A stretch of 64,000 nt of DNA from Amorphophallus konjac (GCA_022559845.1 JAHNEJ010002204.1:1-64000); one strand, 5' to 3'; positions 45,849-58,096 are shown, counted from the stretch's first letter. The notes: generated from the letters alone by a model not told the origin. Translations and numbers: made by a program.

Positions 45849-46907
45849 GAAGGGGAAGGCTTAGAGATTTGGAGGGCGGGGGGGGGGGCTCCACTGGTGC
45901 GTCCTTATCGATGTCCAATGGTCGCAAGCGACGATGGGGGGGGGGGGGTCCTGCAAGGGATGTGCAAGGTCGTGCAGGGATGGGGGGTGTTTCGTCAGGG
46001 GTGACCTCTATGAAGAGTCAATAGTGAGGGGGTGGGGGAGGAGCAACAAGGAGGGCAGCGGAGGGGGAGAGGGGGAGGGGGTGCCGGTTACGGAGCATCA
46101 TGTAGAAGAAGATCACCTACGTCTGCTTGGAGAAGGAGCACGTTGAGAACGGGGGTCGCCGGTTGTGGAACATCATGTAGGCCAGCGGAACCCGCCACGT
46201 ATCTTAGGCCGCCCGACTGCTCCACCTCTGTTAGTCACTGCAACTACGATCGAACACCTTCACAACCCTCAAAGTAGTCAGATTCAGAGGGAACTGCCAA
46301 TCCATGGATGGGATCGAGGGGGAGCGAAGGGGGAAAGAGGAGATTGACGAAGAACAAATGGAGATTTCAAGTGGGGAAGGGATGGATCTGTAGATGGAGG
46401 GGGTGGGGGGTGTTTCGTCGGAGGGGGGGCCTGCTTGGGGACGGTGGGGAGAGGGGAGCTCTGTGAGGGGCCGAGGAGGGGGGGTTCGCTGGAGGGGGTC
46501 TGTGAGGGGATGACAGGGAGGGGGGATCTCTGTGAGGATCCAACGATGAGAGGGTGGGGGCAGAGTAGTAGGGAGGGCAGTAGAGGGGGAGAGGGGGAGG
46601 GGGCGTAGGCTGTGAGGTGGGGGGAGAGGGAGGGAGACGGCGGGGGAGGGGGCGCCGATAGAGAGCATCTCTCTCTCTCTCTCTCACACACACATAGTCT
46701 AAGTAAGAGTATTTTGGGTATTTCACTACACCTAACGGCGATATGTAGTATATTCCACATAATATTTGCCCCCTATCGACGGCAGTAAACTTGAAAGGTA
46801 TAATCATAATATTTAGTGCTACATGAAAGGTATTCATGATAATAGTTTTAAATGAGAGATATATTTGACAAAATCGATATTTATATGGGTATATATGTAA
46901 AAATCTC
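45619..46907. mobile_element. Mutator-like element with G-rich interior
   Basis: The ends GAGATTTTTACATATATA are inverted and continue for about 200 bp with moderate divergence (GTCAAATATATCT, TATTATC(G/A)TGAATACC). The perfect 9-bp TSD ATTACAAAA is at 45,610-45,618 and 46,908-46,916. (CT)n tracts at 45,807-45,846 and 46,669-46,685 border a purine-rich interior with repeated GGAGGGGG and CTCTGTGAGG. The long open frames there encode only Pro-rich low complexity. Confidence 0.88.
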
Positions 46908-47298
46908 ATTACAAAATGAGATTTGACTTTTTTGTGCACGGAAAACTTATGTGATGTGGCAGATGATATAATAATGGGTAAAAATGAGGGCATGCATGTC
47001 AATTCCGCCTGCAGAATCTATTTCACGGTCTAAAAATCAAGTTCACCTCAATTTTTCCTTGCATAGATGCGAAAAATGTCTTCGGTCAGTATCTCTCTAC
47101 CATAATGCACTAAAACTCATGTGAGAGAGGTGCATTTGGTAACACTTAAATGTGGTCGAAGCTTTTTAACGATTGAAATCTCCTTTAGAAGTCTTCCCAA
47201 ATGGTGTCTAAGTTGAAGTAAGTCAGAATTTATGAATTGTAGATTTAGTAAAGTTATGATATGTAAATTTAGTAAACAATAGATTTTAGACATTCAGG

Positions 47299-47535
47299 CC
47301 TTGTTTGATAATCGGGTGAGGTTAAGGTCGGGTGGAATATTCACGGGGTGTCATATTCGGCCCCACGGGGTCGAATGAGAAAATCTTGATTTTCCTATAT
47401 TTTAGATGGGTCGGATGACTTAATCTAAGTTTTGTCAAAAGTCGGATAGAGGTGTAACCAGTGAACCAGCCGAAATCGAGAGAGCACACACTAATACGCC
47501 ACTCTAACCGGTTATCAAACTAGCTCCCTCACGGT
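47299..47535. mobile_element. hAT-like MITE, tentative
   Basis: GGCCTTGTTTGATAATCGG on the left faces CCGGTTATCAAACTAGCTC on the right, inverted with few mismatches. The TSD is not clear. The start CAGGCCTTGTTTG resembles plant hAT ends. Confidence 0.5.
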
Positions 47536-48573
47536 GTTAGTGAAGTACTGTCGCTGACAAGGGGGCAGATAAGAGGCCATTTCACTTAAAAGGGTCCATT
47601 TCCTATGCGTTGTCCTATCTCATTATGTCAGATATAGTAAACTCAGTAAATATTATCAAATGACTCCTTAATCTGAACCAACCATTTTAGACGACGATCC
47701 ACACTCAGAATTTGCAAATCCGTAGGAGCATGGCTGTAAGTTGACTCACAAGGTCAATGTGTGCCATCCCAATCCCATCCATTGGCAACCAAAGGGGGGG
47801 GGGGGTGTTAATCCCAACTCAACATACTGGCGTCAGCACTCTTGGTTCCTCCAATGGGTGTTGGGCAGCCCGAGTCGTCTAGATCAAACTTTGCTCACAA
47901 CATCGATATGTATTACTGTTCTTATCATCAATTGATCTGATTGACTCAAAATAATAATAATAATAATAATAGAACTCACCGTGAAGAGTTTAGTTGACCT
48001 CATCTTCCACGAACCCTACCAATTGAGTGACATTTGATGAGGTGATGTGAGGAAAGGTAACGATGCCACTTCCACACAAGTGGCATTCCATTTTTTTTAT
48101 CTCAGTTGATTGAGATGAAAACATAATTTTTGAGAAAAAAATCACTTTGAGAACAAAATTTTTAAATTCAACTTATCAGCTGAAAATATATTTTTTTGAA
48201 AAAAAAATTCAATTTGAGAAATTTAACTTTTCAAAAAATATATATATTTTAGAGATCAACACAGCTGAGATAAAAAGTGATGTAGGAGAAGCACTGTAAC
48301 ATTTCTGCCTTTCTGGAGGTGTGGTTATCCCATCTCCTGTGCAGGAGCGCTCCCCATTTGGGAGCTGGGAGACGACGTAAACCTTCTGATTGGCCACTGA
48401 CCCAGCCGCAATCAATCGCGTCGCAGCGATCCGCGCTTGCAAACAGAGGCGTCCTCTCGTAGCAGTAAGACTTCCCAGATGATGGGCAGCTGGGGAGAAA
48501 CCCTGGCTCCCAGTTTATAGCTTCGCCTCTCCATTAGAGGCCAGGTAACGCCGGGCGGCGCGCCCGGCGCGAG
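47536..48573. other. Intergenic; MITE-like inverted repeat near 48,090-48,276
   Basis: TTTTTATCTCAGTTGATTGAGAT at the left faces ATCAACACAGCTGAGATAAAAA at the right, about 190 bp apart, a likely small MITE. An (ATA)n run is at 47,952. The final 250 bp are the likely promoter and leader of the PPR gene. Confidence 0.45.
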
Positions 48574-50646
48574 ATGCAGCCGGCGGCGAGATCGGTGAAG
48601 CAGCACAACAGGATCGCCTGCGCCGGCGGCGCCACCCTGTTCAGCGCCCACGCCCCGGACGGCCCCTCGGTCGCGTGCTCCACGTGCCGCGATGGCCGGT
48701 CTGTCTTGGGTTTCCAGATCCTCGGCAGTCTGATCAAGCGCGGCCACCGCCCGTACACCCCTCTCTGCAACACTCTCATCAGATGTCTATGCGTCGAGAA
48801 CAGAGTCGCCGAGGCACGGATTCTGTTCGATAGAATGCCCGACTTGGGTTGCCTGCCCGATGTCATCTCCTGCAACTTCCTGGTTAAGGGCCTCTGCAAA
48901 GAAGGGCTCTTTGGCGCCGCTATCCAGCTGCTGAGGAAGATGGTGGCCCGGCGCGGGGGGTGCCAGCCTGACGTCGTCACCTACAACACGGTCATCGACG
49001 GCCTTTGCGAGAAGGGTTCTGTGACCGATGCTCTTGGATTGATTCTGGAGATGAATGTTGCGGGAATTTTGCCGACCGTGGTGACATACACGATACTCAT
49101 CAAGGGCCTCTGCAGGACCGGGAACACCAGATTGGCTGTCCAGCTGTTCAGGGAGATGACGAACCGAGGTAGCCCTTGCAAGCCGGATGCTGCCACCTAC
49201 AATACGGTAATGGATGGGTTATGTGAGAAGGGATGGGTTGATGATGCTCTGGCTCTGATCAAAGAGATGCACTTTGTGGGTGTTTCTCCAAATGTGATCT
49301 CATACACCACCCTGATCAAAGGCTTCTGCAGCAGGGGGAACACTAACGTGGCCCTCGAGCTGCTGAGAGAGATGGTAGCACAGGGCAGTTCCTGCAAGCC
49401 TGATGTTGTCACTTATAGCACAATGGTGGGTGGCCTGTGCAATGCAGGATCTCCGGACGATGCATTGAGGCTGATCGAAGAAATGGATGCTAACGGTGTT
49501 CCTCCAAATGAAATAACGTACGGCACACTTATAAGAGGCCTCTCGATGATGAGGAAGGTTGGCGTGGGTCGTGAGATACTGAGGGACATGAATCTGCAGG
49601 ATCAATGGTGTAAGCCTAATGTTGTCATTTACAGCATGTTAATTGATGGCTTCTGCAAAGAGGGATCCATGGATGACGCTCTGGCACTAATGAAGGAAAT
49701 GAAGGATGTGGGTGTTTCTCCAAATGCCATCACATACAATATCCTCATTAATGGATTTTGTAGATCTGGACATACCAGGATGGCTTTCAAGCTGCTGAGG
49801 GAAATGGCAACTTTGGGTGATTGTTGTAAGCCTGATGTTGTCACATACAGCACAATAATCAATGGGTTGTGCAATGGTGGATTCCTGAAAGAAGCTCTGT
49901 GGGTTGTTGAAGAAATGAATGCACAGGGCATATCCCCAAATGCTGTTACATACCGTACACTTATCAATGGCCTTTGTACGGTGGGGAACACTAACACAGC
50001 TCTTGCGATCCTCAGAGGGATGGGGGCACTGGACAGAAAATGTAAGCCTGATGTTGTCATGTACAGCATGATAATTTATGGCCTCTGTAAAAAGGGGTTC
50101 ATCTGCGATGCATATAAATTGTTTGTTGAAATGAATGTTGCAGGCATTTCTCCAAATACTATCACATATAATATACTTATGAAGGGACTTTGCAGGCAGG
50201 GAAACATTGGCATGGCCCTCAGGCTGCTTAGGCAGATGGTAGTGTCCAGTAGTTGCTGTCAGCCTAATGTTATCACATATTCTACAATAATTTGTGGATT
50301 TTGCAAAAAAGGGGATATTACTGATGCTTTAAGACTCATTGGAGAAATGAACGCTCAGGGTATTTCTCCAAATGCTGTCACATACAATACCCTTGTTAAG
50401 GGACTCTGCAGGATAGGAGACACTATATTGGCTTTTAGGTTATTTCAGAAGATGAAGATGCTGGGTTGTGAGCCTGATATTATCACGTACAACATGATAA
50501 TCAGCAATCTCTGCAGAGAAGGTTTTGTAAATGATGCTGTAGCACTTGTGGCCGAAATGAAAGAAAAGGGCTTCTCACCTGATCCATTCATTGAATCCAT
50601 GCTGCTAAATGTCCTAAAAATGGCATATAGCACCACCAAAACATGA
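48574..50646 (+). CDS. P-class pentatricopeptide repeat protein
   Basis: An intronless 690-aa protein with about 17 PPR motifs from residue ~60 to the end, each built around (V/A)(V/I)TYNTLI.GLC..G. The motifs alternate in two types: CKPDVVTY...EM of 35 aa and SPNAITY...LLREM of about 38 aa, so the protein grew by duplicating a two-motif module. There is no E, DYW or SMR tail, so it is a P-class protein; such proteins bind single-stranded organelle RNA and aid processing, stability or translation. It resembles the Rf/RPF-like clade. The N-terminus (MQPAARSVKQHNRIA) is basic with no acidic residue in its first 27 residues and could be a mitochondrial presequence. GC falls from 5' to 3'. No in-frame break. 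The exact target is not known. Confidence 0.92.
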   Translation: MQPAARSVKQHNRIACAGGATLFSAHAPDGPSVACSTCRDGRSVLGFQILGSLIKRGHRPYTPLCNTLIRCLCVENRVAEARILFDRMPDLGCLPDVISCNFLVKGLCKEGLFGAAIQLLRKMVARRGGCQPDVVTYNTVIDGLCEKGSVTDALGLILEMNVAGILPTVVTYTILIKGLCRTGNTRLAVQLFREMTNRGSPCKPDAATYNTVMDGLCEKGWVDDALALIKEMHFVGVSPNVISYTTLIKGFCSRGNTNVALELLREMVAQGSSCKPDVVTYSTMVGGLCNAGSPDDALRLIEEMDANGVPPNEITYGTLIRGLSMMRKVGVGREILRDMNLQDQWCKPNVVIYSMLIDGFCKEGSMDDALALMKEMKDVGVSPNAITYNILINGFCRSGHTRMAFKLLREMATLGDCCKPDVVTYSTIINGLCNGGFLKEALWVVEEMNAQGISPNAVTYRTLINGLCTVGNTNTALAILRGMGALDRKCKPDVVMYSMIIYGLCKKGFICDAYKLFVEMNVAGISPNTITYNILMKGLCRQGNIGMALRLLRQMVVSSSCCQPNVITYSTIICGFCKKGDITDALRLIGEMNAQGISPNAVTYNTLVKGLCRIGDTILAFRLFQKMKMLGCEPDIITYNMIISNLCREGFVNDAVALVAEMKEKGFSPDPFIESMLLNVLKMAYSTTKT

Positions 50647-52079
50647 CCGCTGCATGATGTCTCTCTCCACATGGCATAATATTGAGCAATGCAAATACCA
50701 ACCCGTAGACGGCAAAGATCATATTTCTGAGGGAGTTGACGTTAAATGAAACGGCTCATATAAATCCATAGAGTAAGAATGATCTTTCTTTTTACTTGAA
50801 AGTAGTTCATTTTATTGAAATTCCTTTGTTTGCCAACGATCTTTGTCTATTTCCTTTTTAGTTTCAGGCAACATGTCACTGTGGGCTGTTTTCTAAGATT
50901 GCAGTGCTGATGCTAAAGAACTTCGTAGACGAAAACTTAATACGAATTCTTCTGGAGTAAGAATGCTGTTTCCTTTCACTTGAAACTGGTTCATGTTGTT
51001 CAAAATTTTTATCTATTCTTTCCATTTTATTCTTATATGTGTACCATTATTGTCAGATTCTCTGAAAATGGTTAGATGTGTAAAGCAATAAGCTGCTCTC
51101 ATGGAGTTTTGTACTAATCTACTAGCTTTTTTCTCCCAAAACTAATCTCATCCCAATGTCTTAAAAGTTGCACAGGTACTCATGCAACATTGATTTTGAA
51201 TGCTAAGCAATGACTTTTGTCCTTTCCCCATACATGCCCAATTACGTGCTTATGGAGCAAGTCAAAGCCGCAACAGCCTCATGGACATTTGGTGGCTGCT
51301 AGTTGGGGGTGGGGAAGGAAGGGGACAGCCACACTGCTTATGAAGCGGTATCTTTTCCCATCACTTTCTTAGTTTTAGTAGTTAACTTTCCTTCTTCAAG
51401 CCATACATTTCCTTATCTGTAAAGTTGACTTTTGTCACCATTCTTTGCCTTCTTTGTTTTTTTGAAAGTATAGGAAGCATGTCAAGGAATTCAGAGCAAC
51501 CACATTAACTTGTTTTCTTTTTTGCTTCTAATAACTGAACCTGGGCATGTTCTATCATGCACCTAGCATATGGGTGGATTAAAATTATGAAGAATCAAGG
51601 AATTTCAAGGTCTAAACTATTGGAGGGGACATCTAGTTTAGCGGCATTGGTATGTAGAATAATAATACTTACACTACATACATAGACACTGTTCATGGTT
51701 TCCCTTAGAATGGATCTACTTGGTTTTATTTTTGTCTTTTTCCCGAGGAAAAGTGGAATGTACCACCAATTTTGTTAATAAAACAGAGGTAATACAATCA
51801 AAGGAGGAGATGAGAGGTTCCTCTACCTCACAAGAAAAAGAAATCTAAAAAGACAATTAATATAAACTGCCAAACCACCTTGTCGAACCACTCAATGGTA
51901 TATGACTAACTTCTTTAACTATTGCAGTGGCTCTTTAACTATTGCAATGGCTTTTACCTTTGGTCTTATCCTTTCTTGTCAACCTAGCAAATATCTATAA
52001 GTTTTTGAAATGGCTCATTGAGCAAGCTCTTTCTTTTATTTAGGTAGAACAAGATTTAAGGATTTGCGTCAGCCTCCAG
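50647..52079. other. Intergenic; possible LINE tail
   Basis: Around 51,735-51,850 the minus strand reads like the 3' end of a plant LINE (TTTTATTAACAAAATTGG... then a run of A/G). The rest shows nothing recognisable. Confidence 0.35.
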
Positions 52080-52574
52080 CATGGTTTGCGATCTCCCGAG
52101 AATCTCTTGATATCTCTCGAGATTCTTTGTCTCTCCGGCTTGTCAAGAACCAAAAACTCATGGAATACCTAGCTGAAACACACATAATGGTAATGATTGC
52201 CAGACACTTGGAACAGCCAGTTCATGTGGTCCTTTTAGTCTGTCTTGATATTTTAAATTCGACTATCTATTTTTAGACTGAATTTTAGTTTGTTTATTCA
52301 TTTTCAGCATAAAATATTGTGGCCATTGATCCTTAAGGCTTGAATTCATGACTAGGGATCTGTCTCTTTTTTGTGTTTTTGTTTGTGTATGTATGGTGTA
52401 GCATTTATCTTATCATTAACATTTTGGTTTTATCTTGTTGTGGCTAAACGAATGAAATTTCAAGTTTTCACTAAAAACTATAAGCTTATCATGATCCTGT
52501 TGCCATTCCCAGTTTCCCAAGATCTCTTCTCTCTGCCACCCGGAAGACAAAGCTGAGATCCCATAGGACATTCC
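52080..52574. mobile_element. hAT-type element, same family as 39,693
   Basis: Left end CATGGTTTGCGATCTCCC; right end on the other strand CAAGGAATGTCCTATGGGAT. Flanks GCCTCCAG and GCCTTCTG match at 6 of 8, a worn 8-bp TSD. GAGATCTC-type motifs lie near both ends. Confidence 0.6.
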
Positions 52575-53479
52575 TTGGCCTTCTGATCAGTCAGCTAGAA
52601 ACAAATCAGATCAACTGATCCTTATTTGATTCTGTCCAATTTGGCTCCCCAAGGGTGCCCAGGATCTACTCTAACATAGCATAAAAATATAAAAGTAAAT
52701 TTTTTTAAAAAAATGAAGATTATATGCTAAATACAATAACAGTGAGCACAAAAAACACTGATTTGAAGTAACCATAGGTTGAAGTCTTACTTCTGTTGTA
52801 GGCAGGTTAAAGACTTACTTCTGTTGCAGGCTTGTATATGTGCTGTCCACATATTTGTGCATCTTCAATCTATGGCCTATAATGTGCATATATTTGTTGA
52901 TATTCCATAAGGTATCAGTTGTAGCCATCTTTATTAGCATAAATGATTTAGTATCCAGTTAAGGATCTCTAGAGAGAAAGATGGAGTGTGCTGAAAGATG
53001 CAGGTGAAATGAGATGATTGCAATAATTAGAATGTTCATATAGAGGAATTCCAAATTGCTGCGAGAGAAGATGAGCAAGAGAGGAGTTGTGGTGCTTAGG
53101 TGGGGACAAAGGATTGGACAATCTCGGATGATCTGCTTTGAGATTGGCGGATCCAGCCTAATCTGGCCAATCCCGAATCAAGGATCAGCTGGAGGTGTGT
53201 TGAGATCCATCATGCCAAAAAACGTATTCACATTGATTGATCATTGAAACCTTGAGCTGGAATTTTCGATAATGACGTGATCTGCACTTTATGGAAATTT
53301 CACTTTCTGGCAGGGAATTGCCTTGGAGAGTTCCTAGATAAAACATGCTTCTTTCCTCTTTCTCTGTCCAGGGGAAATGTTTGATGTGCTTCGTGCTTGT
53401 ATGAGGTTGAACTTCTCTATCAATTAGGTTGATCTCTTCATTAATCTCATTAGTTTGCTCAAGAGGTGTGACAACAGCT
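52575..53479. other. No gene seen
   Basis: A/T-rich intergenic sequence with no intact reading frame of recognisable family. Confidence 0.4.
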
Positions 53480-53877
53480 ATTTGACAAGATTCAGTGCAT
53501 ACATTGCTTCCAGGCTTGGTTTGAAGGACTTATTTTGGATTGGATCAGGAGGTGGGACTTGAAGGTTGACCATGTTATATGGTGGCTGATTCTCCATGCT
53601 GCTTTATGGGCCATTTGTGGCAAAAGGAATAGAAGGATCTTCACGAGGGAATTGGGCAAAATGTCTTTGTAACTTGGGTGGGAGGAACTCTGCTCCTTTT
53701 TTTGTCCTTTTGGGGTGGGTTTGGAGGTACTGGGGGGGGGGGGGTGAGTATCACACCTTGGTGTGGATTGTTCTGTATAATTGGGAGTGTACAGGAAATA
53801 CACCTGTAAATTTTCATTTTCTCTTTTTCAATAAATTTGTTGCGCCATATACTTCTCAAGCGAGACAAAAAAAAATC
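53480..53877 (+). mobile_element. LINE 3' tail relic
   Basis: The plus strand encodes WWLILHAALWAICGKRNRRIF, the zinc-binding/RNase tail typical of plant L1-type LINEs. It is followed by a T-rich 3' UTR (TTCAATAAATTTG) and an A9 run at 53,867. The 5' end is worn. Confidence 0.6.
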
Positions 53878-54991
53878 ATTTGACTATTCACTAGATTCCT
53901 GTCTTGTCTAAAACTCCTATGCGTAGTAAATTATCATCAGGCTACGGCTTGAAAATTTTGGCAAGTCTTTGTATCCTCAAATTAACCATAAATCTAGTCT
54001 GGATAAATGGGATGCAGATCTTTCAATGACATCAGACCATATGCTTGTAAAGTCTACAGTATGCATCAAGTCTTTGTTGATGCTTCTTTCTACAAGTATT
54101 ACCCTGTTTCTTGATAGAAAATGGCTTAATATTTTTTTTTGAAGGTTTATGTTGTATCCCTTACTTATGTACTTGCTAAATTAATTATATGTTTAACTAA
54201 TCAATTTCTCCTGAAAAAACCATTCTTGAATTTGGTATTGCCTTGATTTGTCCTACGTTATGGGATTATCTTTTTTAATATGATTGTTTTTGGTGTCAAC
54301 TAATGGATCCAAACAAATACATTTTCATAGTTGAAGTAATCATAGATTTACTTGTTGGTTTCTGTTTGTTGCATTGTTAAACTCTTGTATAATACAGTGG
54401 TTATATTTAAACAAATTGTAAGAATCACTGAACTACCATTATCTTTGCCAAAGCTGATGAAAACATGCCGCAAAATGACTGCAATTATGTCCTGGAAACT
54501 GATGAATGGGGAATCCAAAAAAAAAAATCGTCGTGTACCCTGTGTGAAAAGCTGGAAATCAGTGCAAAGTACCCCATCAAATAGAAAAGCCTAAGGTTGG
54601 TTAAAATTTTTTGACTGCATCTTCTAATGATGGTTAATCTATTGTATTACACTCAAATGATCGTTATAAAATTCTGCACAAGACGAAAGTTGCAGATTTT
54701 ATTTGATTGGTATGAGTTTTTGTCATTTTGAGACTGTCATTTTTGCAGATTTGGTGATGATTGCTAACAATATATCTTGTTAATTTTCTGTGAGTCATTT
54801 GCAACCAAGAATTTCCATCGAATGGCAACATGCAGATGTGGTGAATGGCTTAAGTTAACATCACATCAATATTACGTTATATTACAAATTAGCTGAAATG
54901 AACATGTCATAAGATAGCGGAAATTATATTACAAATTAGCTGAAATGAACGTCATAAAATTGTAGAAGTTATGGTACAAATTAGCGGAAGT
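53878..54991. other. Intergenic; no firm gene
   Basis: Mostly A/T-rich. Near 54,450-54,590 a short frame reads ENMPQNDCNYVLETDEWG, which looks protein-like but matches nothing I recognise. Just before 54,992, AGCTGAAATGAACGTCATAAAAT is repeated. Confidence 0.3.
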
Positions 54992-55793
54992 CAAGGAAGG
55001 TAAAATCGGGGATCGGTATCGGATCGGTCGTCCAAAACCGGTCCAGATCGGTGGGATCGGCCGATCCAGACCGATCCTGGAGCTGTCTCCTCGACGCAGC
55101 CTTCGCAGACATCTGCCGGAATCTCCTTCTGCCGGAATCTCCAAGGCAGGGCTAGCAGAGACGACGCTATTCTCTTGCCGGAATCTCCTTCGGCTGCCAG
55201 TGAAGGGGTCCCTGACAGTGAAGAGGCCTGGATCGGGTTGCTTCGGCCGGCGTAGGACCAGGGGTGGCGTCGGGCAGGGAAGATGATCCCTATCGGGCCC
55301 TGCAGCACCGATAGAGGCGGATCGGGTAAGTTCGAGGGACCCGGTTCTTCACTGATACTTCTTTTTCTTCTTCGAAGGAGACGATCGTATCGGGTAAGTT
55401 CTGGGTCGACCCGGAACTTACCAGATACGATCGTCTCCTACCTCCAGCTGCAGCCCCCTGTTGCCCTAGCCCCGGCGGCAGCGCGTCTGGTAGCAGCTCT
55501 TCTTCTTCTTCTGATGCCGGCAGCAAAGACCGACGGCGGCAACAGTAAGTATTTTCTTCTTCTTGTACTGTACGGGTAGGATGAGGCGGCACCTGAAGGA
55601 GGATGGGCGGGGACTGGGGATCACCTCGGATCGCCCGATTCGGGCTGATCCAGGCCGATTCGAGCCGATCCAGCCCGATCCGACCACTCCCAGCGAAGGA
55701 TCGGGAAAGGGCATCACAGTATCAGATCGGACTGCTCAAAATCTGATCGGATCAGGCGATCCGGTTGATACCGATCCCATTCTGCAAACCTTG
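54992..55793. mobile_element. hAT-type element rich in GATCGG
   Basis: Left end CAAGGAAGGTAAAATCGGGG; right end on the other strand CAAGGTTTGCAGAATGGGAT. Flanks GCGGAAGT and GCTGAAAT match at 6 of 8. Many GATCGG/CCGATC motifs lie at both ends. The central part contains a 62-bp palindrome (55,377-55,438). No transposase gene. Confidence 0.65.
55377..55438. repeat. 62-bp near-perfect palindrome
   Basis: Arms of 31 nt beginning GGAGACGATCGTATC and meeting at GGGTC|GACCC, with two mismatches. A partial relative (CGGGTAAGTTCGAGGGACCCGG) lies 60 bp upstream. Confidence 0.9.
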
Positions 55794-57245
55794 GCTGAAA
55801 TAAACACGTCATAAAATAGCGGAAATTATCCCCTGAAAGCAGATATTCCACGCGCTATTAATTCTTTCAGGCAATATTTTATGTTTATCAGAGAGCTTAG
55901 ATCTCATGCCATTGATTGCATGCCATATAAGTGTTTCTTAATGGCTCACATTAGGTGCTTTCAATCTGGACTTTGCAGAGTCTCCCGAATCATTTTGTAT
56001 ATAATCAAATGATTTGGGCATTTGTTTTTGTAGGACAGGACTGTAGCTCATCTGTGATGCCGTTGTGAGCTTGAAAATTGGCATTCTGATGGCGCTTTCC
56101 TTTAACATGTAAGTCTTGAATTTTCTTTGGTTCTTTCTTGCTTGGCATATTTCTGCGTGATAATATACACCAACTATCACTCATGTTTTCATTTGTTGGT
56201 TTTTTATTTTGACAGTTTTCCTTTCGAACTAAGTTGACCTTTTTCACAATCTTAGTCAACCACGGATCACTAAATTATTGATGTTCATGCTAGAAAGGTT
56301 AGCTCCCTAATTAGACGGGAAAACTTTTGGATCATGCATACAAGTCTGTGCCTGACAAGTCTTCCATCGGGTAACAGGATTATAAAGGTCGCAGTCTTGG
56401 AGATGCTGATGTTCCTTCATATGATCTCTCTGCTACTGTGGCTTATACTACAATTATGGAGCAGAAAGAAGTTAATGATACACCTTTCTCATATTTTCTG
56501 CAATTTTAATGAGCTGTGCCTAGTTCCATTTTTTTTCTGTAATGGGTGGGATTCTTTATGATAGCGACAAACTAATTCAATTGGCACAAAATTTGGAGTG
56601 CATACCTCTCTTATGCAAGGAAGATTGAGTCATTCTTTGGCCATTCTTTGTCACTGGTTTGTCTGTGTTTTTCAAGATGGTGCTCTGGAATAAATTATCA
56701 CGAGTTTGTGAAGGGGCAATTAAGTGTGTTATGCAGGGCAATATGTGTGATGCAATTCTTCTTTTGCAAGTTCTTCTAACATTTTCCGAATGTCACATAA
56801 AACTACCTGATGTAATTTCCGTTTTCAGATACTCTCATGTAGCTCGCTGAACACATCAGTTTGAATGAGCACTATTTTATCGGAACGGAATGTGGTCAAG
56901 TTACATGGAGCGTCTGATATTTCCCATACACAGACCATGTTTGTTAAAATCTTGACCTAGAACCACACTTAAACAGGTTTTCAGAGGGCCTCCTATTACA
57001 AACCATTTCTTGCACCGTGAGCACCGTGTGGCTTTATCAAATTCCTTTTGCAGCTATAGCAGGGTCATTGAAACTTGAACTGTGACCACCGACACCTGGT
57101 TTTACTAAATGGACATCTTTCTTCTATAAGCTAGTTGCACGAGCCGATTATTGTGGAATGCCATGGACACTCTTCTAGCGTATGGCAAGAGAGTCAGACT
57201 GGATCACTCACACTTGGAAAAAGAAGTCGAATTTGCTTGGAGGGG
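55794..57245. other. No gene seen
   Basis: Intergenic sequence with short spurious frames only. Confidence 0.4.
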
Positions 57246-57249
57246 AACG

Positions 57250-57346
57250 TTTGTGTGTTTCTTTCCTCAATTGAATGCCATATAGGATTACAAACGAAAA
57301 TCATTAATCAAGAGATCGTAAAGCTACAAGAGAAATGATAGACCGT
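57250..57346 (+). repeat. ~77-bp direct repeat, copy 1
   Basis: GAATGCCATA..GGATT.CAAAC.AAAATCA.TAATCAAGAGAT.GTAAAG.TACAAGAGAAATGATAGACCGTA is shared with 58,727-58,800, about 1.5 kb apart. The copies differ at a handful of positions. Confidence 0.8.
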
Positions 57347-58031
57347 AGTGCTGAGCTATGAACCTCTTCTTGGATAGTGAGAAAGACACGTTTCATGAAA
57401 AAAACAAAAAATCATCGGTGCATTCATTGTGGGCATGTTCCCTTCGCTCTTGAATTACTGATGCTTTTATGAAGATGATGGACCAAGATTGTACGTTGTG
57501 TTTAGAGAAAGGCTCATTTCGGATGTGTAGTGTCTCTAATTTTTTTTAGAGTAGTCCTTAAGATATTTTAATTTGAAAGTCACGTTATCGTCTGATTATT
57601 CAAAAAAAATAAAAATAAAACAGATTAATTTTTATGAGAATGAATTAATATTATTTATCTAATCTGATTTTTTTGTTTTTTAGGTAATCTTAAATTTATC
57701 TGTTAAAATAAATTTTAAATTTTAAATTTTTGTTAATAGTGATGAAACTTTCATCCTTAAGTTAAGATATTTTAAATTTTATTTTAAATTTTTGTTAAAA
57801 TATTTAAAATTATTACACACTCAATTGTGCAGCACACCTGATCTTCTGCAGTGGATAAGCACATTTACTAGCCACTTCATGTTGCAATAAGCCTTTTAAA
57901 TCATTGCGATCGAGGATGATATTTGCAAGTTCTTTGGTGTGAATTCGAATGCATATGACCTGACACGCTTCTTCTTGTACGAGGGATGTGCAAATCATAT
58001 GAGAGGATAGTATTTGCATGTCCTTTGAATG

Positions 58032-58032
<1 letters not shown>

Positions 58033-58093
<61 letters not shown>
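58033..58093. repeat. (TA)n microsatellite
   Basis: About 30 TA units directly before the hairpin at 58,094; shorter TA runs follow it at 58,226-58,240. Confidence 0.95.

Positions 58094-58096
<3 letters not shown>

Noticed and set aside
46231..46760. Pro-rich minus-strand frames of about 150 aa
   Set aside because: They arise from the G-rich interior of a Mutator-type element. All overlap in several frames and show no recognisable protein.
53056..53247. Short plus-strand frame MLREKMSKRG...
   Set aside because: It is too short, has no family resemblance, and lies in intergenic sequence before a LINE relic.
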